Shown here piece by piece: positions 27,031 through 35,203 of a stretch of 60,394 bases of DNA. Source of the stretch: Methyloglobulus sp. (lineage in GTDB: Bacteria > Pseudomonadota > Gammaproteobacteria > Methylococcales > Methylomonadaceae); NCBI GenBank assembly GCA_013141505.1, contig JABFQX010000003.1, positions 1 through 60,394 on the forward strand. The letters are read 5' to 3'. Below the pieces are notes generated by a model. That model ran no database searches, was not told the origin of the DNA, and saw nothing but the letters and a program-made list of their open reading frames with translations. The stretch's first letter is position 1. Every line of letters begins with the position of its first letter. The position numbers and the translations under genes are program-made.

Positions 27031-29607
27031 TCAGCGAGCCTGTTTAATAGATTTTATCAATTCTATTAATTGGTCTTCTTCGACAGGTTTGGTCAAATAA
27101 CTATCGAAGCCAGCTTCAAGCGCCTCTTTTATTTGATAGTCGTCCGCATAAGCACTGACTGCGACAATTTTAAGCGTATTTTGCCGCTGACGAATTATTT
27201 TTACCAACTCCAGGCCATTCATAATCGGCATATTGATGTCAATCAAGGCAAGATCATAAGGGGTTTCCTCGATTAAAATTAAAGCCTGCTGACCCTCTCT
27301 GACACAATCTACCTTGCAGCCGACATATTCAAGCAAGCCTACCAAAAAAAGCAGATTGATTTCATTGTCATCGACAATTAACACCTGAAGTTTACTGGTA
27401 TTAAGTTCTTTACCAACAGGCGGGGCTACAAGTGACTGGTTTTTTACGCTGACGGGTAACGGGATAGACACTGAAAATACGCTGCCAACCCCAAGTTGGC
27501 TGCTGACAGTCAAGTCACCGTTCATTATAGCCACCAATTCTTTGGTGATGGATAAGCCAAGACCAATTCCTTCATTAGCAAAGTTGTTGCTGTTCAATTG
27601 GACAAAATGATGAAAAATCTTGTCAAGATCCTGCGGCGCTATCCCACAGCCAGTATCGGCCACTGAACAATTCAACATACCATTTTCGTACGATGTAGTG
27701 ACGGCCACCCTACCCTCGCTGGTATATTTGATGGCATTGTCTATCAAATTGACTAGAATTTGCCTTATACGTTTTTCATCACCTGTAAATACTTGCGGCA
27801 CACACAGGTTTTGTATGATTAACGCCAGCCCTTTTTCATCCGCTTTCAGTTTACAGACCGCCATGCTTTCGCTTAACAAGGTAGCAAAATTAAAGTCGCG
27901 CTGTTCCGTTTTTAGCTGGTGGGCTTCAATAACGGAAATGTCGAGAATGTCGTTGATAAGGTTCAATAGGTTATCGCTGCACAGTTTAATAATCGCAAGC
28001 TGTTTTCTGTCTTCCCCGGTCATGTTGGGCTTTTTTTCCAATAGCTGGGTGAAGCCGGAAATACCATTCAGCGGTGTTCTCAATTCGTGGCTAATCTTCG
28101 CCAGGAACTGATCTTTTGCTTGATTAGCCAGTTCTGCGGCTGTCTTAGTTTCCAGCAACGCTTTGCTACGTTCAGAAATAATGGCTTCGTGACGAAAGTG
28201 GCGTCCAGTCAACAGCAGTAACACAACGCCAAGCAAACCGGTAATCCACAAACCATAAAACAGTAGCCAGTCAAAGCTCGGAACATCAGCTTTATCTTCG
28301 TTTAATTCGTGATGGAAGTTTAATGACCAAACCAGTCCAGCGATTTGAATAGGCGTTGTCTGAAAAGTTTCCTGTTCTGAATTGACTGTGTTGCTAAAAA
28401 TGACTTTCGGGGTAGAAGATGATTTTTGGGCTACACTGATTGTCATGGGAGGACTATTAACATTTAAAATGCGTGCCGTTTCCTGAATTAAAACTTCCAT
28501 GGACACCTTAGCGACACTGATACCCAAGGTTTTCTTATTTTCGTCAACCCCATAATTAGCCGGGATAATCCATTTGCAATTGTTGTCGGCAAACACTGGA
28601 AACACTGTTTCCGCAACAAAAGACCCCGTTAAAATTTTTTTCCTGATTTCAGCGGGGATGGTTCGCCAAGATTCCGGCTTGCTGTTTACGGCATTTTCAG
28701 AAAAGGTTATAAACTGATTTTTTTCGGGTCTATCCTCTTTCATATTGACCCAGCTAATGGTTTGGATTTCTTTAAATTGTGCCAACGTATGTTTGGCAAG
28801 ACGCAAATATTGTTGCGGCTCAATAAATTGCAAGCCTATCAGAAAGTTTCTGAGCCCGTACAGTGCGTATAAGTTCGCCTCAAGCCTATTTTTTAAAGCT
28901 AAGGCAAATAGGGCGGTTTTCTCTTTGGAATGTTGATCCTGATGATGGTGTTCAATGGCTTTGATATAAAAAAACAGCGAGAACACTAATGCCAGCACTA
29001 ACATCACCGGCAAACACACTGTTGTACGACACCGCTGCCACACGGGTTGAAGTTCAGCAAAAAATATCAGGATGACTGGGGTAAAAACCAATACGCCTAA
29101 CACATTGCCCAGCCATGCATTTAGCCAGGACACAAACAAGTCTCCCTGAACAATAACACCAAGGCTGTAAAGTGCAACACTGGTAAGTGTCGCTGAGATA
29201 AGGCAACTTAAAGGGCCGCCAAGCAGCAAAAAGATACCTATATGCCTGGGTTCTAACAGTGACTGAGGATAACCGACGGTTCTCTTAATAAGCTGCGCAC
29301 CGATGAATGCGGAAAGAACAGCACCAGTTGCACTAGTAAAGTAAAGCAATGTAAAACTCTGCTTAAAATCAAACGACCACGCATAGGTACAAAAAGCGCC
29401 TAAAAACAGGCCAGGCAAAACCTTAATACCAAAAATCAGTGTGAGTGCTAGGGCGAGACCTGCTGAAGGCATAAACATGCCAATCACATCAATCTGGTTT
29501 TTAAATGCCAGGCCCAGCAAACCTAGCGTAAAATAAGCACCGGCAGAAACAACCAGAAGGATACTGTTTTTTGCGAATTGATTAAGCAATCCCCGAAACG
29601 GTAACAT
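27031..29607 (-). CDS. MASE1/CHASE hybrid sensor histidine kinase
   Basis: 858 residues. MASE1-type membrane region with about eight helices (1-205), a periplasmic CHASE-like domain (about 225-440), one more membrane helix, HisKA with H507 (ISHELRTPLNG), HATPase (DNAIKYT, DTGCGIA, GIGLGLSI) and a C-terminal receiver with D790 (LIDINMPIMNG). The start ATG overlaps the mfnB stop (TGATG), so it is translationally coupled to the cofactor operon. No output regulator is adjacent. The ligand is unknown; the linkage invites the idea of sensing tied to C1 metabolism, which is inference. Confidence 0.9.
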   Translation of the reverse strand: MLPFRGLLNQFAKNSILLVVSAGAYFTLGLLGLAFKNQIDVIGMFMPSAGLALALTLIFGIKVLPGLFLGAFCTYAWSFDFKQSFTLLYFTSATGAVLSAFIGAQLIKRTVGYPQSLLEPRHIGIFLLLGGPLSCLISATLTSVALYSLGVIVQGDLFVSWLNAWLGNVLGVLVFTPVILIFFAELQPVWQRCRTTVCLPVMLVLALVFSLFFYIKAIEHHHQDQHSKEKTALFALALKNRLEANLYALYGLRNFLIGLQFIEPQQYLRLAKHTLAQFKEIQTISWVNMKEDRPEKNQFITFSENAVNSKPESWRTIPAEIRKKILTGSFVAETVFPVFADNNCKWIIPANYGVDENKKTLGISVAKVSMEVLIQETARILNVNSPPMTISVAQKSSSTPKVIFSNTVNSEQETFQTTPIQIAGLVWSLNFHHELNEDKADVPSFDWLLFYGLWITGLLGVVLLLLTGRHFRHEAIISERSKALLETKTAAELANQAKDQFLAKISHELRTPLNGISGFTQLLEKKPNMTGEDRKQLAIIKLCSDNLLNLINDILDISVIEAHQLKTEQRDFNFATLLSESMAVCKLKADEKGLALIIQNLCVPQVFTGDEKRIRQILVNLIDNAIKYTSEGRVAVTTSYENGMLNCSVADTGCGIAPQDLDKIFHHFVQLNSNNFANEGIGLGLSITKELVAIMNGDLTVSSQLGVGSVFSVSIPLPVSVKNQSLVAPPVGKELNTSKLQVLIVDDNEINLLFLVGLLEYVGCKVDCVREGQQALILIEETPYDLALIDINMPIMNGLELVKIIRQRQNTLKIVAVSAYADDYQIKEALEAGFDSYLTKPVEEDQLIELIKSIKQAR

Positions 29608-30287
29608 CAGGAAAGTTCGATTATTACGTTTTTTATGGTTTGGACAGCTTGCCTATTTAAGCCCCCTACCCTGTCCTGTTGTAGGCACAATGCGCCTCTG
29701 AATCCTAAATAGTCAGGGTAATAAGATGCCAGCAAAGGAATATCGGCAAGCCGCAAGGAGCCGGCGAGGCCGCAAAGTAAGCGCAGCGCTTTTGCCTGAC
29801 TGACAAAAACTTCTATCTCGGTTTTAGCCATTATCTGAGTTAATGAACCATTAGCCTTATTGGCAGTATCCAGCATTACTCCGGAAAAACCCGCCTCTTT
29901 GAGTAAAGCAATTAACTTAAAATCAAGTGGCATATCGGCAAATAAAACGGCGATCAGCTTGATGCCCGAACTAATTTCCGCTAATTTTTCGATGACCTGC
30001 TTCTGATTTCCACTTGGAAATAAACCGATTTTGACATAATTAACTCCCGTTTCTGCCATCGCTTTTACCGCATTAAAAACCAGCTCTGGTTGCATGGGCA
30101 AGTCGCCGATGGTTGCGCTTACCGGGCATCTGCCATTGACCGCTTGGACAATTATTTTCACCAAGGCAATATCCAACCCACCTAACGCACCTCGCGACGG
30201 TTCTTTTAAATCGATAATATCGACATCCTCCGCCAAAACTTGTTCAGCTTCTTCAAGGCTGTTTACACTGGCAAGCATTCCGGTCAT
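29607..30287 (-). CDS. mfnB: (5-formylfuran-3-yl)methyl phosphate synthase (methanofuran pathway)
   Basis: 226 residues of the DUF556/MfnB TIM-barrel family. In archaea MfnB condenses two glyceraldehyde-3-phosphate molecules to the furan precursor of methanofuran. The N-terminal VDIIDLKEPSRGALGG carries the D26/K28 pair matching the family's Schiff-base lysine region, and a second lysine lies in VNYVKIGLF. It overlaps the DUF447 gene by four bases upstream and the hybrid kinase by one base downstream. Methylotrophic bacteria use a methanofuran-like cofactor with tetrahydromethanopterin for formaldehyde oxidation, so this gene is strong evidence for that lifestyle. Confidence 0.88.
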   Translation of the reverse strand: MTGMLASVNSLEEAEQVLAEDVDIIDLKEPSRGALGGLDIALVKIIVQAVNGRCPVSATIGDLPMQPELVFNAVKAMAETGVNYVKIGLFPSGNQKQVIEKLAEISSGIKLIAVLFADMPLDFKLIALLKEAGFSGVMLDTANKANGSLTQIMAKTEIEVFVSQAKALRLLCGLAGSLRLADIPLLASYYPDYLGFRGALCLQQDRVGGLNRQAVQTIKNVIIELS

Positions 30288-30847
30288 GTGTTGGCCTTTG
30301 CCTGGTGGCCCTCAAAAACGGTCATCAACCAGCCCCAAGCCTCAAGCTCCCGTTCCCCTGCCGTTTTTTCCAGGCCGATACGTAAGTAATCAAGTTCAGC
30401 TTGTATTTTTGTTAATGGCAATATATCAAGCCGACTGATTAATATCGCCGCTTCCAACACCGAAAACTGGGCACGGTTGAAGCCGGTGAAAGGCGCATGG
30501 TTGACCGTGAGAACGGTCTTACAAAATAATTTTGGCCGCTGGGAATCTTCCTCAATGCGAATCAATTCAACTTCAGCATGTGCCAGTGCCGACGTTAAAA
30601 CGTGTCCGCCAATTTTTTGTGCGGACGTTAACGGCCAATCCCTCCGCCCGGTTAAACAGCCGGCAAACACCCGGACATCATCGCAATAGTTAATGACACC
30701 TTGTCGTGTTTCCAGAAAATTATCCAGCGTGGTTGACGGGCGAAATGGCAGGATAACAAAGCCATCGTCGTGTACATGGACACCCATCGGTGCTATATGG
30801 GCAAGCTCTTGTTTATTCTGGGTGGTTACTATCGTTTCTTGTATCAT
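30284..30847 (-). CDS. DUF447 family protein of the H4MPT/methanofuran cluster
   Basis: 187 residues. The opening (HIAPMGVHVHDDGFVILPFRP), then VRVFAGCLTG and AHAEVELIRIEE, fit the DUF447 family, which is found in archaea and in methylotrophic bacteria beside tetrahydromethanopterin genes. The fold is flavin-reductase-like by family description, but the activity is not established. It overlaps its neighbours by four bases on each side, so it is translated as one block with DUF6513 and mfnB. Confidence 0.82.
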   Translation of the reverse strand: MIQETIVTTQNKQELAHIAPMGVHVHDDGFVILPFRPSTTLDNFLETRQGVINYCDDVRVFAGCLTGRRDWPLTSAQKIGGHVLTSALAHAEVELIRIEEDSQRPKLFCKTVLTVNHAPFTGFNRAQFSVLEAAILISRLDILPLTKIQAELDYLRIGLEKTAGERELEAWGWLMTVFEGHQAKANT

Positions 30848-32232
30848 TTCTTTGTCAAAGTAGTACCGGCAGGTTTAAAACTGTGTAGATCTACCGTAGC
30901 TTCTGCCGTATCGGTTGCACATCCCCAGCTCAGTTGTTGATCCTGGTTATAACGCTTGCCCAATTGCCAGGCAATTTCGGCTCGTGCTAATTCCACGCCT
31001 AGGTAGAAGGCATGGCCTGCATCATCACTGACGGCAAGATCCGGGTAAAAATCGAACGGGTTGGTCGCCGTATGGAGGCCATCGCGATTGAAAATATGCA
31101 CACCTTCCTCACTGGTCTGGATTCGATAACTGGGATCGGTGATTTGCGCGGCCAGTTCTTTAATTTCATCCTGACTGTACGGAAAAGGCGACGTTTCATG
31201 CAAAGCCATCAGGCTGGCATCAATATGCTTTGGCAAGGTGTTCTGCTCTTTGGCAGCAAACAGGATGCGTCTGGCTTTATCCGCTTCCTTGACGGCTTTG
31301 CAGGCATGACGGCTGACTTCGGTAGCCAGTATCTGGTTAATATTGAGTTCCGAACAAATACCCAACAGCAACGCATTCATGCCTGTGGTATCGGCATGGG
31401 TAAGTTCGGTGAGATTACCCACGCCCATCATCATTTCAATATCAGGATGGTTTTTTCTGACCTCATGGTAACGCACGATAGATTCGGTAAAGCCGAAATG
31501 GATTGGATCGAGGATCGGATCGACAATAAACGCTCGGTTTTTGGCTTGCATGAGGTTGATGACCCTATCGAGAGAAGCCAAGTCTTCATGCTTTTCAGGA
31601 ATCAAGATCGGCGTAGCGCCCACTTCATCGGCAATCCACAGGCTGCTTTCATGCAGGCTGAGCAAATAATCCGCCCCGGCTTTACCGCCGCGCAATAAAT
31701 CATCATTGTTCAAGGAATCAATGCTGACCGTAAAACCACTCTGCTTCAAAGCTTGTATGGTTTCTTCCATGTGCGGAAAATCGGTGCTGGGTAAACAGCC
31801 GATGTCGATAACATCTGCCCCCTGCCCTTTAAAATAATGGGCGCGTTGCAGTACTTCATCAACGCTGATATTGGGGGCATCAACAATTTCAGCAAAGATT
31901 TTGACGCTATAACGGCTTAAATCATATTTGTGTGCTTCTTTGCCGAAATAGACCGGCAAATCTTTAAGTTCCTCTGGCCCTCTTACCACTGGTAAGCCCA
32001 ATAGGCTTGCCAAGACATTGACATCACCACGACACCGACCGGGCAGTATCATCCGGTCTGCGCCAAAGGTATCTTTTAAGCGTCGCGCTATCATCTCAGT
32101 CGTGATCAAAGCCGCGACCTTCACGCCAATCTGATGCACGGTATAAGTAAATTCAGGCTGCATTCTTTCCAGAATGCTCCGCAATTGTTTTTCCGCCAGC
32201 TTGCCGGTAAGAAAAAGTAAATGCTCGCTCAT
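30844..32232 (-). CDS. Dihydropteroate-synthase-like protein (DUF6513) of the H4MPT cluster
   Basis: 462 residues. The N-terminal ~120 residues (LLFLTGKLAEKQLRSIL, GADRMILPGRCRGD) are the DUF6513-type domain. The middle (about 125-340) is a pterin-binding TIM barrel with GADVIDIGCLPST, VSIDSLN and FIVDPILDPIHFGF. The C-terminal domain includes the conserved FYLGVELARAEIAWQLGKRY. It is conserved in methylotrophs that make tetrahydromethanopterin and is thought to act in its assembly; the exact step is not settled. It overlaps both neighbours by four bases. A conventional folP lies divergently at 32817, so this is not the folate enzyme. Confidence 0.87.
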   Translation of the reverse strand: MSEHLLFLTGKLAEKQLRSILERMQPEFTYTVHQIGVKVAALITTEMIARRLKDTFGADRMILPGRCRGDVNVLASLLGLPVVRGPEELKDLPVYFGKEAHKYDLSRYSVKIFAEIVDAPNISVDEVLQRAHYFKGQGADVIDIGCLPSTDFPHMEETIQALKQSGFTVSIDSLNNDDLLRGGKAGADYLLSLHESSLWIADEVGATPILIPEKHEDLASLDRVINLMQAKNRAFIVDPILDPIHFGFTESIVRYHEVRKNHPDIEMMMGVGNLTELTHADTTGMNALLLGICSELNINQILATEVSRHACKAVKEADKARRILFAAKEQNTLPKHIDASLMALHETSPFPYSQDEIKELAAQITDPSYRIQTSEEGVHIFNRDGLHTATNPFDFYPDLAVSDDAGHAFYLGVELARAEIAWQLGKRYNQDQQLSWGCATDTAEATVDLHSFKPAGTTLTKK

Positions 32233-32765
32233 GACAGAGACGCAAGTCGCTTATTAACTATGGCAATTAATTCTTCAACGCTTTCAACCACCGAAGTGTA
32301 TTCAAAGCGGCGGATTTTTTCAGTCCCCTCCAGATCAATCTTACGCGGATACACCATTACTTTGCCGCCAGGTGCGGTGGTTTCCATCTCCGGTGCAATA
32401 TCGCACGGGTATACAATGCACGGTACTTTGCACTTGCCTGCCTGAGAGTAAAGATTGGTCACCAGGTTATCGGCAATACCCAACACACATTTGGCGATGG
32501 TATTCGAGGTGGTGGGCGCCATGATGAAGGTATGGTAATAACCTTTATAAAACAAGCCAACCGGTGGCGACGAGGCGGTTTTATCGCGAAAAACCGAGTG
32601 TTTAGCACGCACATCATCCAGGCTAATACCATACATTTTAAGGACTTCTTCCCCGGCAGGACTGATATACACATCAACATCCGTCAAGGTCAGCAAAAAA
32701 TCCAGACATTCTTCGATATAATGCCCTGATCCGGTAATCGCCCAAGCCAGTCTGGGTTTGTTCAT
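32229..32765 (-). CDS. Flavoprotein, dihydromethanopterin-reductase-like (DmrB/AfpA type)
   Basis: 178 residues from the ATG at 32765; a TTG nine bases earlier is possible. It belongs to the flavoprotein family that includes phosphopantothenoylcysteine decarboxylase, with LAWAITGSGHYIEECLDFLL at the N-terminus and PTTSNTIAKCVLGIADNLVTN as the flavin/active-site region. Cys pairs (CKVPCIVYPCDIAPE) resemble the archaeoflavoprotein branch. In methylotrophs these genes accompany tetrahydromethanopterin synthesis and one may reduce dihydromethanopterin. It is the first gene of the coupled block and is divergent from folP. Confidence 0.82.
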   Translation of the reverse strand: MNKPRLAWAITGSGHYIEECLDFLLTLTDVDVYISPAGEEVLKMYGISLDDVRAKHSVFRDKTASSPPVGLFYKGYYHTFIMAPTTSNTIAKCVLGIADNLVTNLYSQAGKCKVPCIVYPCDIAPEMETTAPGGKVMVYPRKIDLEGTEKIRRFEYTSVVESVEELIAIVNKRLASLS

Positions 32766-32816
32766 AATAACCAATAAGTTTGACTCAATTCTTTCTATTA
32801 TACCTTAAGCCAATCT

Positions 32817-33659
32817 ATGCAACGCAGTCAGGAAAACTTTCATAACACTAACAAACCGCTGATTATGGGGATATTGAACGTCACCCCAGACAGTTTCTCC
32901 GATGGCGGCAAATATATCCACATTGATTCGGCGTTAAGGCAAGTCGAGCAGGTGCTTGCAGGAGGCGCGGATATTATCGACATCGGCGGTGAATCGACCC
33001 GGCCTGGCGCTGAACCCGTCAGTTCAGAGGAACAAATACAGCGTGTCGTGCCTGTTATTTCGGCAATAGTTAAGCAGTTTCCCGGTGCTACCATCAGCAT
33101 TGATACAACTTTAAGCACCGTTGCCGAAGCCGCACTGATTGCGGGCGCAACCCTGATCAACGATGTTTCGGCGGGACAACATGACCCTGCTATTTTGTCA
33201 TTGGCTGCCAAATATGACGCACCCATTATTCTCATGCACAGCCAGGGTAGCCCCAAAACAATGCAGGATAATCCGCACTATACCAATGTGATAACGGAAG
33301 TGATTGATTTCCTCAAGGCCCGTATCACGGCTGCGGTCAATGCCGGAATTGCCAAAGAGAATATCCTGATTGACCCTGGCATCGGGTTTGGTAAGCGTAA
33401 ACAGGACAACCTCGACTTGCTGGCAAATCTGGAACAATTTGTGGCGCTAGGTTATCCGGTGCTGTTGGGTACCAGCCGCAAACGCTTCATGGGATCACTC
33501 TGCAATGTTGCCGAGCCTTCAGGGTTGGTGAATGCTACGGTAGCAACAACCGTATTAGGGATAATGGCTGGTGTTAAAGTATTCAGAGTACACGATGTAA
33601 AAGAAAATCGGCAGGCGGCTGATGTCGCATGGGCAATTTGGCAATGTCGATGTAATTAA
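32817..33659 (+). CDS. folP: Dihydropteroate synthase
   Basis: 280 residues with the full set of dihydropteroate synthase motifs: MGILNVTPDSFSDGG near the start, DIGGESTRPGA, ISIDTT, INDVSAG, ILIDPGIGFGK and LLGTSRKRFMG. It joins p-aminobenzoate to the hydroxymethyl-pterin diphosphate to make dihydropteroate in folate synthesis. The gene is divergent from the flavoprotein by 51 bases, unlike the usual ftsH-folP-glmM order, and here sits beside a second pterin pathway. No ribosome-binding site stands out before the ATG. Confidence 0.95.
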   Translation: MQRSQENFHNTNKPLIMGILNVTPDSFSDGGKYIHIDSALRQVEQVLAGGADIIDIGGESTRPGAEPVSSEEQIQRVVPVISAIVKQFPGATISIDTTLSTVAEAALIAGATLINDVSAGQHDPAILSLAAKYDAPIILMHSQGSPKTMQDNPHYTNVITEVIDFLKARITAAVNAGIAKENILIDPGIGFGKRKQDNLDLLANLEQFVALGYPVLLGTSRKRFMGSLCNVAEPSGLVNATVATTVLGIMAGVKVFRVHDVKENRQAADVAWAIWQCRCN

Positions 33660-34158
33660 TAACACCACTTCTGCTTTTCTAGGTACATTGACACATCGGA
33701 CAGCGAAGGACATCCCCCCGAAATTCACGGCAATATTAAGAATGTTTTTTTGATTGCCGATAGTTTACGAAGCATAAAATGCTTTCGTGTGTGTGGTTGC
33801 CAACATCGGTTTTCTTTATAACTAAATTTCAGATTTAACCATCTAATTATACCGTTTAAATATAAACGGTCACTAACATAAGATTACATCGCCGCGAAAC
33901 ATAAGCCGAAATATCCACAATGATTCTGAGCCCCCTTCTTGTTCTTAGTTGGTGGCGAACGAGTTATTCATGACGATGGTTTCGTGGATTAAAGAGGTCG
34001 TGTGATTTTCACTACGTGTTTGGATTTACATTCAATACAAGCATTTGGTCAAAATAGCGATTTCTTAGATTACCGTGAACAGATGCATTCGATTTTATCG
34101 CTTAGGCAATATTTCAATGTGTCGTCACGATCACTTATCTATTTTTGGAGATACACAC
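33660..34158. other. Long AT-rich leader region upstream of an orphan exported protein
   Basis: About 500 bases without a credible gene. The only structured feature I see is the AGAT-N6-ATCT element at 33831-33862. A short open frame at 34002-34220 overlaps the next gene in another frame and looks like chance. Confidence 0.5.
33831..33862 (+). promoter_or_regulatory. Shared AGAT-N6-ATCT element, copy 1
   Basis: AGAT(TTAACC)ATCT followed by aattataccgtttaaata. The same arrangement (AGAT, six bases, ATCT, AA, then ATAYCG and TTWWATA) recurs upstream of the porin gene and of sbp. It lies 328 bases before the orphan exported protein gene. The palindromic core suggests a regulator site. Confidence 0.55.
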
Positions 34159-34689
34159 ATGAAAACGAAAATAAACCTATCACTTCTGGTACTTGTTACG
34201 TTATTAATTACAAGTTTTAATGCAAGGGCTGAAACCGCTGCTCATCTTGTGACCATAGCGCCATACAATCTTGTTTACAATGCGCTTAAACCAAACGTAG
34301 CGACAATAAGCAGTTTAGTTAATGGCGTTGTTGATCAAACGAGTTATGCAAAACTGGCTACTTTTTCCCGTGCATTGGCTGCGAAAATTGCAACTGGCCG
34401 CGTCACAATCACGCTTCCCGATGGAACCGCAATTTTTGATGGCGCTCAGCCGGATGATTCAGCCAATAAGCTAGCAAAGGGAAATTCGTTTGCACACTTT
34501 CAGAATAAAACCATCACTGAAAACCTGAACTCGCGTATCGTAAATTTAGATGCCCAAGAACATGTTGACGGACTTGGCGCTGAAACCCGACTTAGCTCGG
34601 TTACTAAGAAAAAAGAAATCTTTGTTGCCATACGTCTTGGGGCGCACTTGAATAACTCGGGTACGGCAAGGCTTTCTGTTCAGCAATAG
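34159..34689 (+). CDS. Hypothetical exported protein (176 aa)
   Basis: The ATG at 34159 follows GGAG by eight bases, and a clear signal peptide ends at NARA (residue 24); longer frames upstream lack these. The mature part is alternating helix and strand, with VTITLPDGTAIFDG and EIFVAIRLGAHL. It slightly resembles a periplasmic sensory (Cache-like) domain but has no membrane anchor or output domain. Its upstream region shares a 32-base element with the porin and sulfate-binding protein genes, so a role under the same control is inferred. A terminator follows. Confidence 0.65.
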   Translation: MKTKINLSLLVLVTLLITSFNARAETAAHLVTIAPYNLVYNALKPNVATISSLVNGVVDQTSYAKLATFSRALAAKIATGRVTITLPDGTAIFDGAQPDDSANKLAKGNSFAHFQNKTITENLNSRIVNLDAQEHVDGLGAETRLSSVTKKKEIFVAIRLGAHLNNSGTARLSVQQ

Positions 34690-34707
34690 CATTAAGTAAT
34701 AAGCAAG

Positions 34708-34745
34708 AATGTGAGCTGCTTGTCGGTGGGCAGCCCACATTTTAA
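34708..34745 (+). terminator. Rho-independent terminator after the orphan exported protein
   Basis: The arms aatgtgagctgc (34708-34719) and gcagcccacatt pair over eleven positions with one mismatch, with a ~10-base loop, followed by tttta. It lies 19 bases after the stop codon. Confidence 0.75.
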
Positions 34746-35005
34746 TTGATCGCAAAGGTCTCCTTCTGTGTTTCATCAGGAGGAGACATCTTTTATTCAA
34801 GATAATAATGCCAACAAAATTAATAACTTTATCGCTTGAATGATAGATGCAATGTAAACACGGGACTGTGCCCTGCTCGAATAATCCCCTGCTTTTTACC
34901 ACCAAAGATAGTGTAATGAGATCTTCTGTCGATTAACTAACAAGATCTGAAACAATCTCAGAAGACTGGCCGAGCTATCATGAACAAATTTTATATCTTC
35001 TTTAC

Positions 35006-35037
35006 AGATATAAAAATCTAATAATATCGCTTAAATA
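35006..35037 (+). promoter_or_regulatory. Shared AGAT-N6-ATCT element, copy 2
   Basis: AGAT(ATAAAA)ATCT followed by aataatatcgcttaaata, 198 bases before the porin start at 35204. A weaker relative (AGATAATCGATTAAATAATCGCTT order) lies at about 35098-35121. It is similar to the copies at 33831 and 36833. Confidence 0.55.
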
Positions 35038-35203
35038 ATTATCCTTTCTATTTTAAGATTTAGCAACTTTATAAAGGTCATTCGCCGGTTTTATCGAAGA
35101 TAATCGATTAAATAATCGCTTGGTTATTACCGACTAGATCAACGAAAGTTTTCAACTAAAAAGCATTATGAATAAATACAAAAGTACCAAACAAGGAAAT
35201 GAC

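Noticed and set aside
31012-31698. 228-codon antisense frame inside the DUF6513 gene
   Set aside because: Shadow of a strongly coding minus-strand gene; no ribosome site and no recognisable domain.
34002-34220. 72-codon frame overlapping the orphan exported protein
   Set aside because: Out of frame with the signal-peptide gene, which has the better ribosome site; probably chance.
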